Below the pieces are notes generated by a model. That model ran no database searches, had not been told where the DNA came from, and saw only the letters and a list, made by a program, of their open reading frames with translations. Below are positions 43,601 to 55,600 of a stretch of 64,000 nt of DNA, piece after piece. Numbering within the stretch: the stretch's first letter is position 1; every line of letters starts with the position of its first letter. The stretch spans positions 478,964-542,963 of the forward strand of contig NW_004797539.1 in assembly GCF_000002075.1 (NCBI RefSeq), given 5' to 3'. A program made the translations under genes and the position numbers. Source of the stretch: Aplysia californica. Taxonomy: Eukaryota; Mollusca; Gastropoda; Aplysiida; Aplysiidae.

Positions 43601-46600
43601 TCTAAATAAATCTAGATCTAGATCTTGCAGAACAAGTGAATAGGAATAGGCCTTGAACTAGAAATCCGCATCTGATTCTGAACAGAGGGACTCAGCTGAG
43701 TCCAGATTCTACATAAATAAATAATTCATGCACCTGATGAAGTGCTTTTTACCAACATTAATATTACAGCACAACCTATGATAGGGTTTGTCCATTGAGG
43801 TCTATAATGATCTATATAAATCTAGATCTAGATTCTAGTAGAACAAGTGAGTCGGTCTTGAATTAATCCACATGATCTGAACAATCAGTAAACAAACAAA
43901 ATTCAAATGGCCGCTCGAGCACGAAACTGAAAGTAGATAATTTAGGTTGTCGTCCTTTTTCGTATTCGCATTTCTACTCAGGTTCCGACAATTATGTCGG
44001 AAACGCAGACGTCGGCAGTCGGCACGAAAACGAAAGTGCCGACAAAGCCGACGGGAGAAAAAGGGGGCCCTGGCAGTCGGCCAGGCCTCGCACATTGACT
44101 AGGCCCTAATACAGGTGGGCCTAGTGATATCATCGGCCGGCTCGCGTGTCGGGTCGCGATTGTCGGATTTCAGACGATTGTCGGCAAACATGCAGGTCTA
44201 AGAAATGTTTAATCATTATCAAATGAAAGCAATGTAATGAAAAAAAAAGTACTAATATGCTAAGAAAGAATACAAGAGATCAACCCTCCCTCCCAAAAAT
44301 AAAGCTCAATATTCTGAAGAAGGTAACAATGGCATCCCTCAGTAATGCAAATAGAACAGTGCAGCAAACAGGGCAGAGAATCGTAAGTCTCTCTGTGATA
44401 CATAATATAATGGTAAATAAGAAGAAAAAAAAAGCATATCCTCCAGGAAAAAGAGTGGAAAAACAACTCACTGGTTGCATGATGGCAAAGGCAATGGTGA
44501 GCACATCTTCCTGCTGGAGAGCCAAGAATGTGTAGATCAGAGACTCTAGATGGTCCAGTGTCCATTTGGAGACCAGCTGACCATGCGAGCTGAGGAACTC
44601 CTCCTTAGCCTCAGGGCTTAACGAGGCCAATAGCCACCCACAGAGGCCGGGGACTGCTGGACAACCCTGAAGGAACGAAATAAAAATAATTTGGAGATTC
44701 AGAACTCACAAAAACCATGGACTACAGGGGGAAAAGCAGTTTTGAAGTTCAGAACCTCAAATCTTCCAAAGGGTATTACATTTTTCTCTTTCATTTTTAC
44801 ATTTACACAGCCATTGTGCTTCCTATAAAGTGTTACGTTAAACTGTAGTGCCATGAAGCTCCCCAGGGACACAACACAAAATAATTTTTAAACGTGACTT
44901 ATTCCCCCCCCCTCCCCCCCCCCCCCCCCCCCGTCTTCAAGGCAGTGCTTAAAGCTTGATTATGTCGATCCTGAGCAGAATCAATTTTTTTCTGAACACC
45001 CAACAAATACCACCTCATGCTACTGAATCAAAAAACAAAAGCAGGTGCATTATGTGATCCACAACAGCAACTGAAATCACAAATAGAAAAAAAAAATAAA
45101 AATTTCTGCCCTAAGCCATAACCCCAACACTAAACACACACTTACACAACAAACAGCCAGCTCTGCAAGAAGTGGGTTCCTGACAGAAACAGCGGCCGAG
45201 AGCAAGCACTTCCATTGACACGGCATAGAGCGGCTGTGGAACAGCATCCTGAATACATCGTCAGGGATACTCGACTCAGGCATGTCAGACTCTGGAGACA
45301 AAAACAAATACAAAATATTGGTGCTGATAATCAATCTTGACAAATTTTTCTACTACCAGCTTGTTTCAGCTGAATTAACACGAGAACAAGACCAAAGCCC
45401 CGAGGAAACACTGTTAGGAAAAAACAACAAAACTCTCACAGCACTGTTGCCATAAACATATTCTTAACTGAAGCAGAAATGGAAATAGTTTGAACATCCT
45501 TTATGAGTATTTATCAAACAGAATTTCTGAGAAAAAGTAACATGACATACAAACACATTCAAATCTACCTTATTCAAAGGTGAAGATGGGAAAAACTATA
45601 CCTCGACTTATTTAAAGAACAGTATAATACAGTTGATTTTCAAAATGTCCATAGGAAACTTCAAGATTCACAATAAAAGACATGATGTAAACAACAATCC
45701 GTTTCCAGCTACAGAGACATCAATAAACAAAACCACTGACCATATAGTTCTGCTTGCTTCAATCTTGAGGACAGAGAGAAGACTTCGAGCCCAGTCTGTT
45801 TCTCTGGTTCTTCATCACTACTGGATTCCACTGTGAATTTTATTTAAAGTTACAGTCATCTACATTTTCAAGAGTTCATTGAGAGAGTGAGATGTCAACA
45901 CAAAAGAAAGACTGGCACTTTCAGAACACAGCAGGATGACAAACAAAAATGAAGAGAAGAAAGTTTGCAGGGTAAAAAAAAGCACACTAACAAATAATGG
46001 TTATCAAGTGCAAGGTAATAACAAGACAGACAGAAAGGAGCAACAAAGGAAAAGAAAAAAAGTAGGACTCACATTCCAACCACAAATAAGGAGGAAATAT
46101 CTTCAATCTTATCCTGTATCAATCTAAAGACTTCTCAAAATTGCATAAATTAGGATAATTGCCAATCGTATTTGATAAAAAAAAAAGACACCTGCCAAAA
46201 AAAAAAAATCCACACAAGTTTTGAAGAAAAAAATCTTTACAAGACAACTATGACACTTACATACAAAACATTCTTTGAAATGATAAAAAAATCCATCAAT
46301 CAGTAAGACAAACTGATACTTACACAAAGAGTAATCTTTGAAAGAATGGAAGACTCAACAATTATTAAGACAGATTGACACTGACACTGAAATTGAGGCA
46401 AAAATCTGGTAATCTTACGACAAAGGGACACCAGCACAAATACAAGTATTCACCTTTACTGGAGTGGACCCCGATGCGACTGTACAGTGTTGCTCTTTGG
46501 CTCGGGTTCCACTTACGCTCGCTGGAGGTGGCCGACTGACCACTGGAGGCCACAGAGGATGGCAGAGAGGAGGCAGTGAAAAGTTTACAGTCTGCATTGT

Positions 46601-49600
46601 TCAGCACGTAGTGTAGATGGTCACGCAAGTGGGGACTTCGGAATGAGTGCAGGAGACTTTGTAGCTGTCAGGAGGAAAATGATGGATAGATTTAGAAAAA
46701 CATAGACATCCAAAGATGAATATTAAATATTTTATAATCTCTAAAACACAAATAAGACTGTTTAGGAGGCAGGCTGCTTAGACAGTACTTATCATGTTTG
46801 CTAATCTGGGCTGAGGGAGAAGCATCATCCCAGCAGACACTCAGAGTACTTGATAGAGTAAGTTCACTGAGCTGGAACCAAACTCACTTCTTTAGTGTGC
46901 AACAGTGAACAGCCTTAAAACAATTACACTACAGATGCTGTTGATATCAATTAATAAAAGTGATCAGTTGGCATGACAACAACTGTCACTGTTTCACCTG
47001 GAACACATAAGGACAACAGTAACCCTGGAACAAAAAAAATAAACACAAAAGAGTGTCCAACAATTAACCGATTTGACACACTAAGACTATACCAGTGCAA
47101 TTTTCTTCTTTAAGTCTTAACATAAACTGTATCATATTCATAATTTGAGCATAAAAATGGTATGTGTTCCAAATACTCAATACACATGATAGGTGTATTT
47201 GACACATCAGTCTTATGCATGCCTACTTTAAAAAATTACTTCACTTGAAGCCTAGAGTAACACTTTAACTGACCATTTTTATTTCAGCCGAAAACAATTT
47301 ACAAGTAGCTCAGTTAATACAATTTATGTTTAGTTTTAGATGAGAGCACATGACAAGGAAAAGAATCTGAGGGCTGCTTCAGCCTTGCCTGTCAGTAATA
47401 GCGTGGGCTAAGTAGGGTACAGTATCCCAGCAAACAGAAGGAGATACTCCGAAAAATAATCTCCTCACCCTACAAACAAATTAACTGCTTCTACATGCAA
47501 CAGCAAAGAACGTAAACATTACACTACAACTGTGTGTTATCAATCTTGGTACTCACCTGATGTGTTGGATACTGATGAAGCTGAGCAAACCAGACAAACA
47601 TAAGCCAGTTGTCGGACTCGGCACATGTCTTGAGGAAACATGTGATTAGCGGCACAGAGAGAAGCTCACACAGGGACACCACCAAGTTCCACTTCTGGCT
47701 GGCTTCAAAGCTGCAGCTAAAGACACCCAAAAAAAATCATCAGAAGACATCCTAGAAAAAACCCCAAAACCCTTCTAAGAAACCAAGATTAGGGGGGTGG
47801 GGGATGGAGGAAGAATTATAAAAGGCCAACAAATATAACCTGAACTTGTAAATACAGAAAAGAAGAAAGAAGGCACCATTGTTGGGCAACCTTGGAATAC
47901 TAAATATCTAAAAACAGAAACAAGGTAAGGATTTAAATAAACAAATGAATGAAGTAAATGAAATCAGAAGGGCTTCCTTGTATATTAGATTCTGATGAAC
48001 CACATTTCATTGCCTGTCCACTGATCAGAGCAATCTTCAAAGCACTTAGTATTAAGTACAGTTGAAATTGTCTAAGACAGCCACACATTGTTGAGGAGCA
48101 AAAGGGTTGTCTTACACATGTAGCCGTCTTAAACAGAGTGTCTTCTTAATATAGATTTTAAAAAATGCAAAGGGGGAATGGAAAGGGGTTGTTCATACAG
48201 GTGATTGCTTTCGAAGAGAGGCTGTTAGAGCAGATTCAACAGCACTACCAAAATATGTACTATTTCCATTTACCTTCCAATTCCTTCCTGCTTTATTTCC
48301 TCAATGATGGCTAACTCTAGGGACTTTATCAGCTTGTTTCCATGACGACGATGACTCTTCACACAGGCCAAAAGCTCTGACACTGCAACAAATGACAGCA
48401 TATGAGAGAAACTGATGCATGAAAATAACCCTGTGGGTTCATTATGAACACAGGGCTCGCAGTTCTGGCAAATGTCATGATAATATAGTCGGTATTCCCT
48501 CAAGTATTGTGGGGGTTATATTCCAGAAACTCCAGTGAAACAAAAACAAACAAACATGAAGTAGAAAAAATATATTTATTACACATTTTGCGCCTTTATA
48601 AACCTTCCTCTCACTCCTATAAACACTTTTGACCCTTGGACTGTGGGAGACCAAAAGTATTTAAGAAATAAAACATTTGTATACATTTTAAAAATAATCT
48701 AACCAAAAATTATATATATCTACAAGCTGGATCTAACAATGAAAAGGGTAATACAACAACATTTAAGACCTGTAAGAGTGGTCAGAAACTGATAATAAAA
48801 TTCCTATTTTCGGCGAGAACCCCCCCCCGACATATCTGCAAAATGTGAGCTGCAATCTGGCAAGGGAATACTGTACTCAGAGACAATTTATACCCGAAAA
48901 GAAAGCAAAATGACAACACTACTTTATCTGTGTTTGAAGGGAGATTCGTTCTGCACCATACATGAAAGGCAAATATGGTATTAGTCACAATTTTACCTTT
49001 TCATCTTTGTCTAGATGTATCGTTTTGCTTGTGCCATTTTGTCCTTCAAAACTATTTCTATTTTCTTTAAAAACTGTATTCATACACTGGTGACATATTT
49101 GAAACAGATATTAAGGGAAAGAACCATAGAAGCTCATATATACACACAGCAGCCTGCCTTCTAACTGACATAAAGTGTGTTAATCCAAAGTATGTTAATG
49201 GGGGATGTAAAACACTTGCAAACATTCACACCCACCTATATCATTGACACAGGTCTTGTGCTGCTCCTTCCTGGCTTCAGCTCCACCGGTCAAGCCCCGG
49301 AGTCTGTGAGACAGAAGGACACGTCCAGTGTGTATCATTGACCGCACAAGTAGACTGTCCTGACCCAAGAGCTCCACAAACACAACACATGCGCTGGTGA
49401 TGCTCGGTGTATTGAAATTCTGACAAGCGATCCACAGAGACGCTCCACTTGTTTGTTGAATCCTGAAAGACAACATATTGACATCTCCATTTCTTTCACA
49501 GCATAAAACTCTTTCTTGAAAAGGGGGCAGGCAAATGAATGCTGCAATCTCGGATTAAATTCGCAAAGTTTGGAGAATAAAATGCATTTCTTGTGTCTTG

Positions 49601-52600
49601 TATGGGTCAATTAATAGACTTCTTTAGATTCCTTGGTCATTCCTGATGTCAATGACTTTATTCAAAATATACTCATGAGACAAATATACCACAAACAAAC
49701 GAAAAATGTTCATTCTCTTGAAAATGTAATGCAACTGCAACTTATATACTGCACTTGAACAAAGAGGAAAAACAACACATAGAGGTGCTAATTAACTATT
49801 AACAATAAATCACTTAAAACTATTACAAATAAAAGACACATTGAGACAAGAAAAAAGGATAATCCAATGAAACATAAAGGAAGAAAAATGAAGGGGAAAA
49901 ACGGTTTGAAACTGTCAACCCCACAGCTCAATAAAGTCTGGCCATATTTCATGCAAAAAGATATCCTTCAACACAAACCTTTTCTGGGACAAGCCGGCAT
50001 CCTTCCTGTCTAGCTCTTCCACTAAGAAGGATAAGAATGCATACACAGGACGCCCATGCTTGAGGTAGTAGGGAAAGGATAGTTTGGTGTAGCTGGCATG
50101 GCTGCTCCATAGACCCACCTCAGAGAAGTGAGGCATTGCTTTCGGACTGTCTGTTAAAAACAAAAATAATATTTTTAAAGAATATCCTAAACTAGTTTGC
50201 ACTTTTGTAAACTTTTGGCAACTGGACTAGTGCGTTTCAAACAAGCATTCAATGAAATGATTTCAATTGCTGCTTTAAAAGAATATTTAAAAAAAATGTT
50301 TTAAAAAGGGGGAGTCAATGTATAATTAACATCAACCATCATTATTTCTTACACAATTTGATTTTTCTGAGCATTTGTAGAACCTCCATTTTACAGGGGA
50401 AAAAAGATTCTAAGAAAAGAAAACAAAAACCTCAGGTTTCAAATTCATTCCTCATTTAATTCCACATTCAAGACTTTTACTTATGGTCAAGTAAAATTAA
50501 GAGCTATCAAAGTACTTTAAAACATACATATGGTTTAAATTTGGAATACAATTAAAAGACAACATTTTTTATACCTTCACCAGCGAAAGGATTGGTAGAA
50601 TTCCAGCCAAACAGTCTTCTCAGATTAAAAGGTACACAGCCCTGAAAAATCCAAAAAAATGATTACTATTTTCATTGTGGGAAATCCAATCAACCTACCA
50701 TTAGAATTAATAAATTGGGTCAAAACGTCTATGACAAAACAGCAATCACACCACCCCCCCTCCCCCCCATATACCCCGATAGAAGCAACAGACCAGCTGC
50801 TCTGAAACATCTCAAACAAATTTCTTAAGAATTTACGGTAAATCAATCAAATTGTCGAGGATCGGGCAACAACAATAAACAAAAAACCTCTATTATTTCA
50901 ATAAAGACTTCAATAAAGGCAAAAGAGTTTTTGACTAATATTATTCCGAAATAAAAACATTAACACAACAGATAGGATGAATAAAATAAATAAAAAAGAT
51001 ACTGTTGAACCTGCTCTAACGGCCACCTGTATTAAACAATCACCTGTACAAACGGCTACTTCTCATTTCCACCTGACATTTTTAAACATTGTAATGACAC
51101 TCTGAAAGATGGTCACTTTTCTTCAAGACAATGGATGGTCATCTTAGACACAATTTTGACTGTTGCTACCTTAATCAAATTAATACTGAAAGCTTCACTT
51201 TTTAAAATTCATACTAAGGATATTTTCAAACTCATTGACGGATTTATTAGGGTTTTTCTTTTATTAAAAACTTGATAAGGAACATTCAGTTTATCATCAA
51301 AACGTTTAATCCATAGGGCTCATGAACTGATTTTTTTTTTTAATGTAGAAGACAAAGAAACAAAGGTAGCTATTGGAATCCACATCAAAATCAATACATT
51401 AAATCGAAAAAATTATTTTACAAAATTAGTCCCCTCCCACCCCATCTCCACAAGTTATTTAAGTGAGTTATTTTCTTTAAACTTTTGCCTTTTTTGCTTT
51501 CTTTGTACATACCATCAACAAATGGTAAACTGTTGTCCTGTGCTTGGAGAGAGACTCTTGCCCGTCAGGCAGCAAAGCAGCCATGAGCCTCGGAAACTTA
51601 TGGAGATATCTCTCCACTACGTTTGCATCTAATTTCAAGTCATCCTGGGGACACATTCAAAGTAAAATTCATGGCATTCCCTCAATGAATGATTCAAAAA
51701 AAATTTCAGGATAATGAAAATAAAATAATTACCACAGAAGCCCTTTCAGTATTGTTCTGATAAAAAAATACCATGATGGTACATCAGTAGAAACAATATT
51801 CACATCACATTCTAATGAATAGGTCTCATGAAATCCCTTGATGGCACAACATTGAGTCAAAATAATATTCACAGCACCTTTGGCTGTATAATTTAATTTC
51901 TAACCCTCTCTGTATACCAACACCTTTAATTTTTTTTAAATTGATAAAAAAACCCATCTAAACTAGTGTCACTTGGATCTATGATATCATAAAAAAGAAG
52001 TGAATTTTATTCCTATGATAGAGGATTTAATCTTGTCAAGATTATATAGTATCTTTTTTGCTGCGATGCTGCATCACGCCAATGATAGTACATAACAAGA
52101 TGGTTCACTCAGCCAAAAAAGTGTCCGCAGGAAGTATGCTCTTTGCTTCAGATAGCGCTGCAGTCTGTTTTGAAGCTCTCTTTCGTTTTTCCAGAAGAAG
52201 AATAGGAATAGCACCTCCTTGCGTGCGCAGATCGACTGCTGTTCATCAGCAGTTCGGGTACGTTCAGTGCGTAGTTTTAGGTTTTTTTTATTTTAATGAC
52301 CTCTCGCCTTTCATTCTAAAGTCAAATTAAACGAAGAAAACCATCACCCTTTCCTCAGGAAAAGGTTTTTTGTCAGCGTAACCATTAAAAAAAAGCGTTC
52401 TTCCGAAATTTATCCCAAAACATGCTAGTTTCACTTTGATTTTTAAAAACTCAAGTAGGGTAACTCTGTTCGCAAAGAGTGCGCTTTTGTGAAGAGGGCG
52501 CCACCAAATTTTGAGGACACTTTTTTAATTGGCTCAAAGAGAGAAGTGGCCCATCTTGTTATGTACTATCATTGATCACGCTCAGCCTGAGTATCTGTTT

Positions 52601-55600
52601 TGCTGCGATGCTGCATCGCGCTCAGCCTGAGTATCTGTTTTACTGCGATGCTGCATCGCGCTCAGCCTGGTACGTTCAATGAAGCCCATCTCTTAACTGA
52701 CCAAAATTGTGTTGATACGGACATAAAAACTTTAACAAGAAAAACCATCCCAGATGCCTGTGCTCTGTCACAAAGACAGAGCTCAAAGTAAAACCACTGA
52801 AAAATACAAATTTGAAAATGAATCATTTCTTACCCCATGAAAACATAAATGACGACAAAGTGTCTTCAAATGAGAATTTATTTCTTTCCTAATGAATAAA
52901 CAAATACTGTATGAAAAAAAAATTAATTTTTATCCAAAGAAAAACAAACATCAAACAAAAAAAATCATAGAAAAAAGATAAATATTTGATATAATGTTGA
53001 TATTATCGTCAGAGCAAACACATTTTTACCTCAGACATATAACTAAGGGTCCCCACAGCAGCAAGAATTTGCCCCTTATTCAGCATCATTTTCACATCCA
53101 CTTGAGACAGAGGAGTTCCCCATAGGTGAGCAGAAGCCATCAGGCTCGCTGCGAGTACTGCTGTTTTGTCTGGGGATGGAAAAATAATTAATTTGTCACT
53201 ATTAGTGAGCGAAATATACAATCTGTACGAACGCAATTTAAAATGAAATTCAAGTTACGAAGATTAGTCAGTATCAGGGTTGCCAGAAGGCTCTGACAAA
53301 AAGGCCTGAAAATTTTTCGGTATAAAATTCTATGCATGGCGTGCAGCATTTAATTAAAAACAGATAAAATATCAACATGTGCCAAAATATTTAATACATA
53401 GGCATTAGAAAAACCTAAATATTGAAAAAAAATAGAACTCACTAATAACTGCATATATTGATGTGTGTTAAAGCCGGAAAACTGGCAACCCTGAAGTATG
53501 AGGCAGAAAAATTGTTTGGAAAAGTAAAGTGGTGCTATTACAATGAATATGAAACTGAGCAACTCAAAATCTTTGTTTTTTGTCCTCTTTCATGTAAAAC
53601 AGGGTTTTGAAACAAGCATTTTTCTTGGTACAGTGAGGATACAATTCTAGTTCATTCTAGTATTCACCATCTGGAAAGGAATAATATTCACTTGTCTCTC
53701 CGAAAAAGTAAACGACATGCAAAAGTCAAAATAAGTACAGACCTTGCTACAATAACTCCGATTACAATTTTAGTAGTTTTGTCCCAAAGGCTTATAGTAT
53801 CATGATGTTCTCATAATCTCTTAACAAAATTCAGCAATAGCTGCTATGTAAAGTCAAGACCACGACAATAAACTACAAATAAAATGAAGAAGAAAACCAA
53901 CTTTCTGTTGTTGAAATTATAGCAGCCCTTGAACTTCTGCTCTTAAGCACAATGCTGTGATGTAGAAAGTGAAAGTCACAATAAATCTTAGCATGACAGA
54001 AACCTACCTGTTGGATGTCTTGGAATGGAATAGAAAGTTTGGAGCAATAGGAACCAAGATGGACTGTCTGAAATTCCAAGTTCTGCAGGCTTGATGCTGT
54101 TATAGAAGGAAGCAGAAGTGAGACTCTGAAATTATATGTTCCATAAGTCAAAAAATGACAACAACAAAATTAGCAATATACTTACTTTTACTTTATTTTT
54201 CCGATCCAGCGGCCATTTGGGTTCTAGCCCTTCGGTCTGTCGATATGGCAAAGAATTGACAGGTTTTAATCAGCTGTGCTTTGTCGCTGTATAGAGTGTT
54301 TCCGATGTCTGGGGAGGCAGGTAGGTAGGTGCTACGCAGGTCACAAAGTGCTGGGCAGTTAAAGAGGTGGTGTGGTACTGTTTCATCCTGGCAGTCGCAC
54401 AACGGGCAGTCGGGTGGGGTATCCTTGTGGATCCTATTAAGGTAGGAGTTTACTGGTATGTGTTGTGTTCGCAGGCGAAATATCGTGACTTGTTCTCTTC
54501 TACTCAGGGAATTTATTGCATCTTTAGAGTTGGGGACTGTCATTTGTGCAAATACAGTTCTTCCAGTTTTGCCCATTGCCCATCCATTCAGCCACTGTTC
54601 CCTGGTGTTGCATTTGATGATGTACTTGGTTGTCTGTTGTGATACTGGGTTGTAAGGTTGTGTCTGTGATGCTCCCTTCTTGGCAAGGGTGTCTGCTCTG
54701 TCGTTTCCTGGGATGTTGCTGTGGCCAGGTATCCACTGTAGTGTCAGGTCGACGGCATAGGTCTGTATGAACGTATTGATTGTTTGAGCCACGGATAGGC
54801 AGGCTGGGCTTTCGAAATTCATGTTTTCCAGAGCTTGGAGTACTGACTTTCCGTCTGTGAAGATAATAGTGTTCTTGATTTTGTTTGGATGTATTATGAA
54901 AATGTTGGTCAGGTGTAGGATTGCTGCTTCAATGGCGATTGCCTCAGCCTCGTAATTTGTACAAGAAGTACCACATGCATCAAATAGCTCTTCACATGTT
55001 TTGTCAGGATGTTCAATTCTTACCCCAAAGCCTGCGTTTATAGTTCCCTTGAAGGCTGACCCGTCTGTATAAATATGAATTGAATCACTAGGGTAGGAGT
55101 CAATTGTCTTCAGAGCTGTTGTCTTCAGTTCTACTGGGTCACATTCCTTTTTCACTGTCTCTTTTATGAGGGAGGTTTTGATGTTGGCATTCTTGATGTT
55201 AGTGTTTGGGGGGAGTTCTGGTCTAAAAGGTTTCAGCATTTCTCTGTTACATGGAAGATGGTGTTTTTCTGCTAGTTCAGTGGCTGTGTCAACTATTGAT
55301 CTTCCATGAATCCGTTTCTTTGGTCGTCTCTGTTCAATTAATTTCCTGTTTGGGTGCTTTTTATCTAGTCTTTTGTAGCGCTCACTCATCTCCACTACTG
55401 CTGCCTCTCTCCGCAAGTCCAGGGGTTCCAGGTTCGTATGGATTTCACAAGCTGCAGTTGGAGTGGATCTCAAAGCTCCGGAGATATATCGTACAGCTTG
55501 ATTTTGAATTTTGTCAAGAGACCTCTGAGTTGGTTTGCTGCAGATTGTCTGTAAGGCAGAGCGTACATAGCCAACATATAGCTGTCTGAGTGCATCCTTG

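Noticed and set aside
44260-44630. Minus-strand frame extending an SPG11 exon into its intron by ~50 codons
   Set aside because: A clear GTGAGT donor at 44472 ends the exon, and the extension does not match spatacsin.
52834-52888. Possible extra SPG11 exon with a fair acceptor and GTAAGA donor on the minus strand
   Set aside because: It is 55 bases long and would break the frame. The exons at 53169-53030 and 51644-51513 join in phase without it and the joined protein matches human spatacsin.
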